Assembly: GCF_014649015.1 (NCBI RefSeq)
Contig: NZ_BMSF01000001.1
Coordinates: 248,001-312,000 of the forward strand
DNA length: 64,000 bases
DNA from: Streptomyces narbonensis
GTDB taxonomy: Bacteria > Actinomycetota > Actinomycetes > Streptomycetales > Streptomycetaceae
Direction: 5' to 3'
Part shown: positions 17,679 to 24,998 of the stretch, piece by piece
Position numbering within the stretch: position 1 is the stretch's first letter
How the letters are laid out: each line of letters starts with the position of its first letter
The notes under the pieces: generated by a model
Seen by the model: the letters and a program-made list of their open reading frames with translations, nothing else
Told to the model about the DNA's origin: nothing
Database searches by the model: none
Program-made: the position numbers and the translations under genes

Positions 17679-18725
17679 CTACCCCCTCGGCGCCGCCGTC
17701 GACCCCCGCACCACCAGCTCTCCCGGGACCGCCACCGGGCCGTCCGTCGGGGGCTCCTCCGCGCCCATCGCCAGGCGGCCCGCCCGGGCGCCCGCGTCGT
17801 GCAGCGGCAGGCGGACGGTCGTGAGGGCCGGGACCGCGTCCACCGAGAACGGCAGGTCGTCGAAGCCCGCCACCGAGACGTCGTCCGGGATCGACAGGCC
17901 CCGCTCCCGCAGGGCCGCGCAGACGCCGAGCGCCACCGTGTCGTTGGCGGCGACCACCGCCGTCAGGTCAGGGTCTCGGGCGAGGAGTTCGGCGGTCGCC
18001 TCGTGCCCGGAGCGGCGGTCGTAGGGGCCGTGGACCGTCGGGCCCTCGGCGACCCCCGCCGCCGCGAGCGCCGCCCGGTGGCCTTCGAGCCGGTGCCGGG
18101 TCGTCGTCCGGTCGGCCGGTCCCGCCACGTACCCGATCCGCCGGTGGCCGAGTCCGAGCAGATGCTCGGTCAGGAGCCGTGCGCCGGTGCGGTTGTCGAA
18201 GACGAGCGCCGCCGTGTTCGCGTCGCCCGGCACCGGCGGCCGGCCGCACAGCACCACCCGGGTGCCCGCCTCCGCGAGCTTGGCCAGTTTGCCCGCCGTC
18301 GCCGCCAGGTGCTCCGGGTCCTCCAGCGAACCGCCCATGAGGATGACGGCCGCGGCCCGTTGCCGCTGGAGCAGGGTGAGGTAGGTCAGCTCGCGTGCGG
18401 GGGAGCCGCCCGTGTTGCAGACGACGGCGAGCTTCTCGCCCCCGGCCCGCCCCGAGGCGACCTCTCCGATCGCGCCCTGCGCCGCGCTCGCCATGATCCC
18501 GAAGAAGGGGTCGGCGATGTCGTTGACCAGCACCCCGACCAGGTCGGAGGTGGCGGCGGCCAGTGAGCTCGCGGGGCCGTTGAGGACGTAGTCCAGCTCG
18601 TCCACCGCCCGCAGCACCCGCTCGCGGGTCGAGGCGGCGACCGGGTAGTTGCCGTTCAGGACCCGGGAGACGGTCGCGGGGGAGACCCGGGCGCGGGCGG
18701 CCACGTCCGCCAGGGTGACGGTCAT
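17679..18725 (-). CDS. LacI-family transcriptional regulator
   Basis: 348 aa. The N-terminal HTH (MTVTLADVAARARVSPATVS then RVLNG) is followed by the periplasmic-binding-like effector domain: LVGVLVNDIADPFFG, GHRRIGYVAGPADRTTTR, VVAANDTVALGV and IPDDVSVAGFDDLPF. It is divergent from a three-gene sugar module across 111 bp that contains a perfect LacI-type palindrome at 18788-18801. It therefore most likely represses that module until a sugar effector binds. The effector is unknown. Confidence 0.92.
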   Translation of the reverse strand: MTVTLADVAARARVSPATVSRVLNGNYPVAASTRERVLRAVDELDYVLNGPASSLAAATSDLVGVLVNDIADPFFGIMASAAQGAIGEVASGRAGGEKLAVVCNTGGSPARELTYLTLLQRQRAAAVILMGGSLEDPEHLAATAGKLAKLAEAGTRVVLCGRPPVPGDANTAALVFDNRTGARLLTEHLLGLGHRRIGYVAGPADRTTTRHRLEGHRAALAAAGVAEGPTVHGPYDRRSGHEATAELLARDPDLTAVVAANDTVALGVCAALRERGLSIPDDVSVAGFDDLPFSVDAVPALTTVRLPLHDAGARAGRLAMGAEEPPTDGPVAVPGELVVRGSTAAPRG

Positions 18726-18787
18726 CGTGTGTGTACCTCCGAGGCCCTTGTCCGGCGTGATGTCGGCAGGCTAGCGTCCTCTCAGAC

Positions 18788-18801
18788 AGAAAGCGCTTTC
18801 T
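18788..18801. promoter_or_regulatory. LacI-type operator AGAAAGCGCTTTCT
   Basis: A perfect 14-bp palindrome with the central CG step typical of LacI/GalR operators lies between the regulator start (18725) and the Gfo/Idh/MocA start (18837). It probably overlaps the promoter of the sugar module. Confidence 0.85.
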
Positions 18802-18836
18802 ATCGGGGCGCGGAACGCCGGGGAGAGGAATCTTTC

Positions 18837-19988
18837 GTGACACGCAGGACAGTCCGCATCGCCATGAACGGCGTCACCGGACGCATGGGCTACCGCCAGC
18901 ACCTCGTCCGCTCGATCCTCGCCCTGCGCGAACAGGGCGGCCTCGACCTCGGCAACGGCGAGACCCTCTGGCCCGAGCCCGTCCTCGTCGGCCGCCGCGA
19001 GCACGCCCTGCGCGCCCTCGCCGAGCGCCACGGCCTCACCGAGTGGTCCACCGACCTCGACGCCGTCCTCGCCGACGACGGCGTCGACGTCTACTTCGAC
19101 GCCCAGGTCACCTCCGCCCGCGTCGACGCCCTCACCAAGGCCATCGCCGCCGGCAAGCACATCTACACCGAGAAGCCCACCGCCGCCGACCTCGCCGGCG
19201 CCCTGGACCTCGCCCGGCTCGCCGAGGCGAAGGGCATCAAGCACGGCGTCGTCCAGGACAAGCTCTTCCTCCCCGGCCTGCTCAAGCTCAAGCGGCTCAT
19301 CGACGGCGGCTTCTTCGGCGAGATCCTGTCCGTGCGCGGCGAGTTCGGCTACTGGGTCTTCGAGGGCGACTGGCAGGACGCCCAGCGCCCGAGCTGGAAC
19401 TACCGCGCCGAGGACGGCGGCGGCATCGTCGTCGACATGTTCCCGCACTGGGAGTACGTGCTCCACGAGCTCTTCGGCCGCGTCACGAGCGTCTCCGCGC
19501 ACGTCGCCACCCACGTCCCGCAGCGCTGGGACGAGCAGGGCAAGCCGTACGCCGCCACCGCCGACGACGCCGCGTACGGGATCTTCCAGCTGGAGGGCGG
19601 CGCGATCGCCCAGATCAACTCCTCCTGGACGGTCCGCGTCAACCGCGACGAGCTCGTCGAGTTCCAGGTCGACGGCACCCACGGCTCCGCCGTCGCCGGC
19701 CTCCGCGGCTGCCGCGTCCAGCACCGCTCGGCCACCCCGAAGCCGGTCTGGAACCCCGACATCCCCGTCACCGAGTCCTTCCGCGACCAGTGGCAGGAGG
19801 TCCCCGACAACACGGAATTCGACAACGGCTTCAAGGCCCAGTGGGAGCTCTTCCTGCGGCACGTCACGCTCGACGAGCCGTACCACTGGGACCTCCTCGC
19901 GGGCGCCCGCGGCGTCCAGCTCGCCGAGCTGGGCCTGAAGTCCTCCGCCGAGGGCCGCCGTCTCGACGTCCCGGAGGTCTCCCTGTGA
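18837..19988 (+). CDS. Gfo/Idh/MocA-family oxidoreductase
   Basis: 383 aa from GTG 18837, with GGGAGAGG about 9 bp upstream. The N-terminal Rossmann part begins RTVRIAMNGVTGRMGYRQHL; the conserved EKP motif appears as HIYTEKPTAADL (Lys is the catalytic/cofactor residue); the C-terminal domain has VVDMFPHWEYVL and GIFQLEGGAIAQINSSW. Members oxidise or reduce sugars or polyols with NAD(P). It is the first gene of a translationally coupled trio (GTGA overlap with the next). Substrate unknown; a carbohydrate is inferred from the LacI regulator and partners. Confidence 0.88.
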   Translation: MTRRTVRIAMNGVTGRMGYRQHLVRSILALREQGGLDLGNGETLWPEPVLVGRREHALRALAERHGLTEWSTDLDAVLADDGVDVYFDAQVTSARVDALTKAIAAGKHIYTEKPTAADLAGALDLARLAEAKGIKHGVVQDKLFLPGLLKLKRLIDGGFFGEILSVRGEFGYWVFEGDWQDAQRPSWNYRAEDGGGIVVDMFPHWEYVLHELFGRVTSVSAHVATHVPQRWDEQGKPYAATADDAAYGIFQLEGGAIAQINSSWTVRVNRDELVEFQVDGTHGSAVAGLRGCRVQHRSATPKPVWNPDIPVTESFRDQWQEVPDNTEFDNGFKAQWELFLRHVTLDEPYHWDLLAGARGVQLAELGLKSSAEGRRLDVPEVSL

Positions 19989-21136
19989 TCCGGCTCCCCC
20001 TGACGGGCGGGGGCGTCCGCGCGTACGAGCCCCGCACCGAACCCCTCGCCCTCGCCACGGGCGGCGCCCTCGCCTCCCGTACGGTCTTCTCCGCCGCGCA
20101 CGTCGTCGCCGACCCGTACGCCGACACCACCCCCGACTCTCCCGCCGTCGTCGACTGGGACGCCACCCTCGCCTTCCGCCGCCACCTCTGGTCCCACGGC
20201 CTCGGGGTCGCTGAGGCCATGGACACCGCACAGCGCGGGATGGGACTCGACTGGACCGGGGCGGCCGAGCTGATCCGCCGCTCCGCCGCCGAGGCGAAGG
20301 CCGTCGGCGGACGGGTCGCCTGCGGCGTCGGCACCGACCAGCTCACCGGCCCCGCGGACCTGGCGGCGGTCCGCAAGGCCTACGAGGAGCAGCTCGCGCT
20401 CGTCGAGGAGACCGGCTCCCAGGCCGTCGTGATGGCCTCCCGCGCCCTCGCCGCCGCAGCCGACGGCCCGGACGACTACCTCGACCTCTACGGCCACCTC
20501 CTGCGCCAGGCGAGCGAGCCGGTGATCCTGCACTGGCTGGGCCCGATGTTCGACCCGGCCCTGGAGGGCTACTGGGGCTCGGCGGACCTCGACGCCGCCA
20601 CCGAGACCTTCCTCGACGTGATCGCTGCCCACCCCGACAAGGTCGACGGCATCAAGGTCTCCCTCCTGGACGCCCGGCGCGAGGTCGAGCTGCGCCGCCG
20701 TCTCCCGGAGGGGGTGCGCTGCTACACGGGCGACGACTTCCACTACCCGGAGCTGATCGCCGGCGACGAACAGGGCTTCAGCCACGCCCTGCTGGGCATC
20801 TTCGACCCCCTCGCCCCGCTCGCGGCGGAGGCGGTCCGGACCCTGGACACGGGCGACAAGGCCGGCTTCCGCGCGCTCCTCGACCCGACGGTCGAACTCT
20901 CCCGGCACCTCTTCGAGACGCCCACCCGCTTCTACAAGACGGGCGTGGTCCTCCTCGCCTGGCTCGCCGGCCACCAGGAGCACTTCACGATGGTCGGCGG
21001 CCTGCAGTCCGCCCGATCGCTCCCGCACCTCGCCCGCGCCTACGAACTGGCCGACGGCCTCGGCCTGTTCCCCGACCCGGCGCTCGCGGAGTCCCGGATG
21101 CGCTCGCTCCTCACCGTGTACGGAGTCCCGCAGTGA
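19985..21136 (+). CDS. DUF993 family protein (dihydrodipicolinate-synthase-like TIM barrel)
   Basis: 383 aa. Its GTG start overlaps the previous stop by 4 bp. Recognisable DUF993 segments include WDATLAFRRHLWSHGLGVAE then AMDTAQRGMGLDW, QAVVMASRALA, PVILHWLGPMFDPALEGYWG, and KVDGIKVSLLD, whose Lys sits where aldolase-class DHDPS proteins carry the Schiff-base Lys. No function is established for the family. With an oxidoreductase and an isomerase in one operon, a retro-aldol or dehydration step on a sugar acid is a reasonable inference. Cytoplasmic. Confidence 0.85.
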   Translation: MIRLPLTGGGVRAYEPRTEPLALATGGALASRTVFSAAHVVADPYADTTPDSPAVVDWDATLAFRRHLWSHGLGVAEAMDTAQRGMGLDWTGAAELIRRSAAEAKAVGGRVACGVGTDQLTGPADLAAVRKAYEEQLALVEETGSQAVVMASRALAAAADGPDDYLDLYGHLLRQASEPVILHWLGPMFDPALEGYWGSADLDAATETFLDVIAAHPDKVDGIKVSLLDARREVELRRRLPEGVRCYTGDDFHYPELIAGDEQGFSHALLGIFDPLAPLAAEAVRTLDTGDKAGFRALLDPTVELSRHLFETPTRFYKTGVVLLAWLAGHQEHFTMVGGLQSARSLPHLARAYELADGLGLFPDPALAESRMRSLLTVYGVPQ

Positions 21137-21936
21137 ACCTCGACCGCTTCTCGATCAACCAGATGACGGTCAAGCAGCTGGCCCTGCCCGAACTGGTCGC
21201 GGAGTGCGTCCGGCTCGGCATCCCGGGCATCGGCCTGTGGCGCGAACCCGTCCAGGCGTACGGGGTCGAGGCCGCCGCCGCGCTCGTACGGGACGCGGGC
21301 CTCACCGTCACCACTCTCTGCCGGGGCGGCTTCTTCACCGCCGACGGCTGGGAGGCCGAGAACCGCGCGGCGATCGACGAGGCGGTGACGCTCGGCACCG
21401 ACACCCTGGTCCTGGTCTCGGGCGGCCTGACCCCGGCCTGCCCCGACCTGCTCTCCGCCCGCGCCCGCATCACCGAGGCGATCGGCGCCCTGGCCCCCTA
21501 CGCGGGCGAACGAGGAATCCGCCTGGCCATCGAGCCCCTCCACCCGATGTACGCCTCCGACCGCTGCGCGGTCTCGACCCTGGACCAGGCGCTGGCCATC
21601 GCCGAGCACTTCCCGCCCGGGCAGGTCGGCGTGGTGGTCGACACGTACCACCTCTGGTGGGACGACCGGGCCCCGGCAGCGGTGGAACGCGCGGGCGCGG
21701 CGGGCCGCATCCACTCCTTCCAGCTCGCCGACTGGACCACTCCACTCCCAGCCGGAGTCCTCAACGGCCGGGGCCAGTTGGGCACGGGCGCGATCGCCCT
21801 CCGAGCCTGGGCGGACCTCGTCGAGAAGGCCGGCTGGACGGGCCCGGTGGAGGTCGAACTCTTCAACGACGAGCTGTGGTCACGGGACGGCGTCGAGGTC
21901 CTGGAGGAGACCCTGGACAGCTTCCTGGCGGTCTGA
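21133..21936 (+). CDS. Sugar phosphate isomerase/epimerase (AP-endonuclease-2 TIM barrel)
   Basis: 267 aa. Its GTG start overlaps the DUF993 stop by 4 bp. Xylose-isomerase-like barrel motifs are present: LVAECVRLGIPGIGLWREPV, IRLAIEPLHPMYASDRCAV (metal-binding Glu and nearby residues), VVVDTYHLWWD (Asp/His) and a late VEVELFNDELW. These enzymes isomerise or epimerise keto-sugars using a divalent metal. It closes the LacI-controlled operon and is followed by a stem-loop at 21984-22013. Confidence 0.88.
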   Translation: MNLDRFSINQMTVKQLALPELVAECVRLGIPGIGLWREPVQAYGVEAAAALVRDAGLTVTTLCRGGFFTADGWEAENRAAIDEAVTLGTDTLVLVSGGLTPACPDLLSARARITEAIGALAPYAGERGIRLAIEPLHPMYASDRCAVSTLDQALAIAEHFPPGQVGVVVDTYHLWWDDRAPAAVERAGAAGRIHSFQLADWTTPLPAGVLNGRGQLGTGAIALRAWADLVEKAGWTGPVEVELFNDELWSRDGVEVLEETLDSFLAV

Positions 21937-21983
21937 CCGGCCCAAGAGCCACCCGGCCCCCGTGCGGAGGGACCGGGGGGAGA

Positions 21984-22013
21984 GGCTGCCCGGCCGTGCG
22001 GGGCCGGGCAGCC
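21984..22013. terminator. Terminator hairpin between the sugar operon and vapC
   Basis: A perfect 12-bp stem (GGCTGCCCGGCC, 21984-21995, with 22002-22013) and 6-nt loop sit between convergent genes. There is no U-tract, which is usual in high-GC actinomycetes. Confidence 0.8.
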
Positions 22014-22029
22014 GCAGGCGTACGTGGAG

Positions 22030-22446
22030 TCACCCGCCCAAGTGCCGCACGTCCTGTTGTCGGACTTCCTTGAGAATGCGGGCGACCGTGGCGAAGTCAT
22101 TGTCCCTGTGCAGGATGGTCAACCCGTGATGGACCGCCGTGGCGCAGATCAGGAGATCGACGACGCCCGCCGCACGGTGCTGCCCCTTCTGCGTCAGCTT
22201 GTATTGGGCGGTCTCCACCCACCGCCACGCGTCGTTGGGGACGCGCACGGTTCCGAACAGGGTGGAGAGCTCCTCGTCGATCTCGTCGCGGTCGTCCGGG
22301 CCGGTGGCGGTGAAGAGGATCTCCGCGCGGGTGGCCTCGCACATACCGAAAGTGCCCGTCTTGATCGCGGCGTCCCAGTGCCGGAGTGTGGCGTGGTCGC
22401 TGCCGAGGTGCACGTGCGCGCTGGTGTCGATGAGGTACGTGATCAC
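22030..22446 (-). CDS. vapC: VapC-type PIN-domain toxin
   Basis: 138 aa. The GTG start at 22446 overlaps the antitoxin stop by 4 bp. PIN-domain acidic residues are visible: ITYLIDTSAHVHL (first Asp), CEATRAEILFTA (Glu), AGVVDLLICATAVHHGLTIL (Asp) and HRDNDFATVA (Asp). Such toxins are Mg-dependent RNases that cleave tRNA or rRNA, held inactive by the cognate VapB. The two-gene order antitoxin then toxin with overlap is standard. Confidence 0.9.
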   Translation of the reverse strand: MITYLIDTSAHVHLGSDHATLRHWDAAIKTGTFGMCEATRAEILFTATGPDDRDEIDEELSTLFGTVRVPNDAWRWVETAQYKLTQKGQHRAAGVVDLLICATAVHHGLTILHRDNDFATVARILKEVRQQDVRHLGG

Positions 22447-22679
22447 TCGGCGTCTACGCCGTGCTGAGCGGCCTTGCGGGCTTCCCATGCCCGGCGCAGG
22501 GGTTCCAGCTCGCCCCGCGCGCCCCGCTCCGCGAGCCGCTGGAGGGCCGCACCTCGACGGTGACGCTGTATGACCTCTTCCAGCGCCCGGTTGATGGTGT
22601 CCTTCTTCGTGGTCGTACCGAGCAGCTTCGCCGCCTCGGCGAGCACGTCGTCATCCACGTCCACATTGGTCACGCTCAT
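22443..22679 (-). CDS. vapB: VapB-type antitoxin (ribbon-helix-helix)
   Basis: 78 aa, start ATG 22679 with GGAGG 7 bp upstream. The N-terminus SVTNVDVDDDVLAEAAKLLG followed by TTTKKDTINRALEEVIQRHR is the MetJ/Arc-like ribbon-helix-helix of VapB antitoxins. The C-terminal tail would wrap VapC. An inverted repeat at 22700-22729 just upstream is a likely autoregulatory site. Confidence 0.9.
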   Translation of the reverse strand: MSVTNVDVDDDVLAEAAKLLGTTTKKDTINRALEEVIQRHRRGAALQRLAERGARGELEPLRRAWEARKAAQHGVDAE

Positions 22680-22695
22680 GATCGACCTCCGAACA

Positions 22696-22729
22696 TCCCA
22701 TGTGGGAAGAACACTCGCATCTCCCACAT
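22696..22729. promoter_or_regulatory. Inverted-repeat operator of vapBC
   Basis: ATGTGGGA at 22700-22707 and TCCCACAT at 22722-22729 form a perfect 8-bp inverted repeat with 14 bp between. The first half is embedded in TCCCATGTGGGA. Its location 17-50 bp before vapB fits VapBC autorepression. Confidence 0.65.
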
Positions 22730-22756
22730 AGTAGCTCGGAGGTGTCACCGGCGGCG

Positions 22757-23227
22757 CTACTTCTTCGCGCTGCCACCCCCGCCCAGCAGGTCACCGAGAC
22801 CCCCACCGCCCTTCTTCGCGGCGGCGCGCTTGGTCAGGGCGGCGATCACCACCGGGACCAGGACGTCGACCGCGCGGTTGACCGCCGCCGGGGGGAGTCC
22901 CGTGCGCTTGGCGACCGCGTTCGCCGCCGGTTTGGCGAGCTTGGCGAGCACCCCGGACATCAACCCGCCCGCGGCCAGGCCGCCGACCGTGGCGACCCCC
23001 TGCAGCGGCGGTTCCGCCGAGGTCACCTCGTTGACGGCGGCCCGCACCTCGTCCGCGCTGGCCGGCTCGGCCGCCGCCTGACGCAGCTCGCCGGAGAGCT
23101 CGGCCACCGAACTGCCCACGAGTTCCTGCGCCCCGTCGACGTCCGTGTCGAGCAGCCCGGCGATCTCCTGGAGCCGGTCGTCACCGAGCTCGGTCAGCAC
23201 GTCGTCCTGGAAGGAAGGTTCACTCAT
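22757..23227 (-). CDS. DUF937 domain protein
   Basis: 156 aa from ATG 23227; the ribosome-binding site is weak. The sequence shows the DUF937 pattern: FQDDVLTELGDDRLQEIAGL near the N-terminus, an Ala-rich middle (SADEVRAAVNEVT), GVATVGGLAAGGLMSGVLAK and VLVPVVIAALTKRAAAKKG, ending in a Gly/Lys-rich tail (GLGDLLGGGG). Proteins with this domain are widespread and mostly uncharacterised; the YidB relative has the same Gly-rich C-terminal pattern. No signal peptide or strong membrane segment. Confidence 0.75.
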   Translation of the reverse strand: MSEPSFQDDVLTELGDDRLQEIAGLLDTDVDGAQELVGSSVAELSGELRQAAAEPASADEVRAAVNEVTSAEPPLQGVATVGGLAAGGLMSGVLAKLAKPAANAVAKRTGLPPAAVNRAVDVLVPVVIAALTKRAAAKKGGGGLGDLLGGGGSAKK

Positions 23228-23329
23228 GCCGGAAACGCTACGACCCGTGCCCTTTCTCGGCATGCCGAAGATTTCGTGGGGGAACCCTCCCGCCCGCCTC
23301 CTGCGTCATGGAAGGCGGGGGTGGGAGCC

Positions 23330-23479
23330 GTGCCGGAGTGGCTGTGGGCGGTATTGATCCCGGGCGGGATGACGGGGCTCGGGGTCGCCGGGTTCCTGGT
23401 CTGGGCGAAGCTCGGGACGGACCGTCCGGTGGAGCACCACAACACCAAGATCCAGGACGAGTGGGACCCGGGCGGCTGA
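23330..23479 (+). CDS. Small single-pass membrane protein
   Basis: 49 aa from GTG 23330, with GTGGGAG immediately upstream. It has one transmembrane segment (WLWAVLIPGGMTGLGVAGFL) followed by a hydrophilic tail with two His and an acidic end (TDRPVEHHNTKIQDEWDPGG). The hydrophobic-then-charged pattern and the ribosome-binding site support coding, but the family is not recognised. Confidence 0.55.
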   Translation: MPEWLWAVLIPGGMTGLGVAGFLVWAKLGTDRPVEHHNTKIQDEWDPGG

Positions 23480-23550
23480 GCCCGGCGGGGTGCGGTCGAG
23501 CCCGGGGCCGGACGCCGGCCCGACTCTCCGGGCTCGTGCGGTGCACAGGG

Positions 23551-23775
23551 TCAGCCGGAGAAGCGGCCGTCCTTGACGGCGGCGACGAAGGCGGACCAGC
23601 CGTCGGCCGAGAAGACGACGGCGGGGCCGGTCACGGCCCTGCTGTCGCGGACGGGCACGCCGGCGTGACCACGGGCGGCCTCAAGACACTCGCCCTGATC
23701 GCCGCCGCTGTAGCTGGACTTGAACCACCCGGTGAGGGAGGACGCGTCGGAGACGGTGTGCTCACTGCGGACCAT
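23551..23775 (-). CDS. DUF397 domain protein
   Basis: 74 aa from ATG 23775. Typical DUF397 core: LTGWFKSSYSGGDQGECLEA, then VPVRDSRAVTGPAVVFSADG and WSAFVAAVKDGRF. These small proteins are usually encoded right after an XRE-family regulator and act with it in development or antibiotic control. Here only the last ~37 codons of such a regulator remain upstream (23762-23874), overlapping the start of this gene. It therefore appears to have lost its partner. Confidence 0.85.
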   Translation of the reverse strand: MVRSEHTVSDASSLTGWFKSSYSGGDQGECLEAARGHAGVPVRDSRAVTGPAVVFSADGWSAFVAAVKDGRFSG

Positions 23776-23874
23776 GCGCGTATTTTTCTGCTGCTGCCCT
23801 CACGAGCGCCAGTGACTCCTGTTGCGACAGCGCGTCGCTCAGAGCCAGAGCGTAGGCCGTGCGCCTGGCGTTCA
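23762..23874 (-). pseudogene. 3' remnant of an XRE-type regulator gene upstream of DUF397
   Basis: The minus strand reads RTAYALALSDALSQQESLAL then VRAAAEKYAHGPQ and a stop at 23762-23764, overlapping the DUF397 start by 14 bp. A helical LALS..L...ES.ALVR.AAE pattern at the extreme C-terminus is usual for the XRE regulators paired with DUF397. Upstream, no HTH or effector domain is found; the DNA there encodes a different small ORF on the other strand. Interpreted as a truncated partner gene. Confidence 0.5.
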
Positions 23875-23889
23875 CCAGGGGCGGGCCGG

Positions 23890-24093
23890 GTGTCACGGCT
23901 TGCCGACGACATCGAGAGAGTCCAGCTCGGTATGGCCGCCGGGCTGCTCGGCCATGCGGCCGAGCTCCTCGCGGACCGGCGGGTGACCGAGAGCGAGCTG
24001 CATTACCTCGCCAGTCGGCTCAGCGAGTCCCTGCGGGACGTGAAGCGGGTCGCGGACAGCCGTGGGGCACGGCTGGCGCAGCCGGGGCCCTGA
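23890..24093 (+). CDS. Small helical protein of unknown function
   Basis: 67 aa from GTG 23890. The sequence is regular amphipathic helix: RLADDIERVQLGMAAGLLGH, then AAELLADRRVTESELHYLAS and RLSESLRDVKRVADSRGARL. Codon bias fits coding on this strand. Similar short proteins occur next to XRE/DUF397 loci in Streptomyces (from memory). No enzymatic residues are evident. It may be a regulator or complex subunit. Confidence 0.5.
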   Translation: MSRLADDIERVQLGMAAGLLGHAAELLADRRVTESELHYLASRLSESLRDVKRVADSRGARLAQPGP

Positions 24094-24152
24094 CACCGAG
24101 GGGTCCTGGAGCGCGGACCACACCCCACGTCACCCAAGCAGAGTGACCGGCG

Positions 24153-24890
24153 TCAGAGCTGGGTCGTGACCTGGTCGGCCACGGCGAAGTCGGTTTCGCA
24201 GTCCGGGCAGGTCGCGCTCCCGAAGACGAAGGTCAGCGCGTGTGCGACGTCGTGTTGACCGTCGGTGAGTGCGATGCCGTGGAGACGTCGACCGATGCCT
24301 TCCAGGTCTGCGGGGCTCGTCGGTCGAAGCGGCCGGGTCTCGATGCTGTCGTCCGACAGTGCGTAGTCCTCGCTGGTGGAGAAGAACCCGCGTTCACCGA
24401 GGACGATGAACAGGTCGGTTTCGCAGCCGGGACAGGAGACTTGGAACTCCTCGTTCCTGAGCCCCCAGGCCAGGTCCTCGCTCCACCCCACGACGCCCTC
24501 GAAGCCGAGCATGGACTCCAGGAGATCGATGTACTCGCTGGGGTGGGCCGCGGTCCGGAGATGGCGGTTCACCGATGCCAGCAGGGTCGCGATCTCCGCC
24601 GAGTGCCGTGTGCGGACGTCACCGGCTCCATGCGTCTGCTCGGAGCCGGCCAGGATGGCACCCGCCAGGTTCAGGGCGTTCACGGCTTGATGTCGGTCTT
24701 CGTTGTCAGCCACGTCGGCCAGCCAGGGCAGAGCCGCGAAGCTGGCCGAGTACACGCTGCCCTGATGGCAGAGTGCGGACCACAGGTCGTTCCAGAGCTC
24801 TGGCTCGGGGTCGGACGCGGTGCGTGCCAGCAGGGCGGGTATGTCCTCGGCGGAGCCGTAAGCGTGGCTGAGTTGCGGCCAATCGGTCAT
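24153..24890 (-). CDS. Uncharacterised protein with two CxxC knuckles
   Basis: 245 aa from ATG 24890. The N-terminal half is a helical array (WPQLSHAYGSAEDIPALLAR, ELWNDLWSALCHQGSVYSAS, FAALPWLADVADNEDRHQAV) resembling HEAT-like or immunity-type scaffolds. The second half contains FQVSCPGCETDLFIVLGERG and, near the C-terminus, SATCPDCETDFAVADQV. The two C-x2-C motifs are each embedded in CP.CET and together could form a zinc ribbon. Function unknown. It is divergent from recD2 with a 108-bp gap. Confidence 0.7.
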   Translation of the reverse strand: MTDWPQLSHAYGSAEDIPALLARTASDPEPELWNDLWSALCHQGSVYSASFAALPWLADVADNEDRHQAVNALNLAGAILAGSEQTHGAGDVRTRHSAEIATLLASVNRHLRTAAHPSEYIDLLESMLGFEGVVGWSEDLAWGLRNEEFQVSCPGCETDLFIVLGERGFFSTSEDYALSDDSIETRPLRPTSPADLEGIGRRLHGIALTDGQHDVAHALTFVFGSATCPDCETDFAVADQVTTQL

Positions 24891-24998
24891 GCCGGGAATC
24901 CCATCACACCTGTGCTGCGAGAAACGACGAGACGGCTGCTCTGTCGGTGACGGGCGATAGCCTCCCTGGTATCGGAGACGCAGGAAGCCAGGTGGGGC

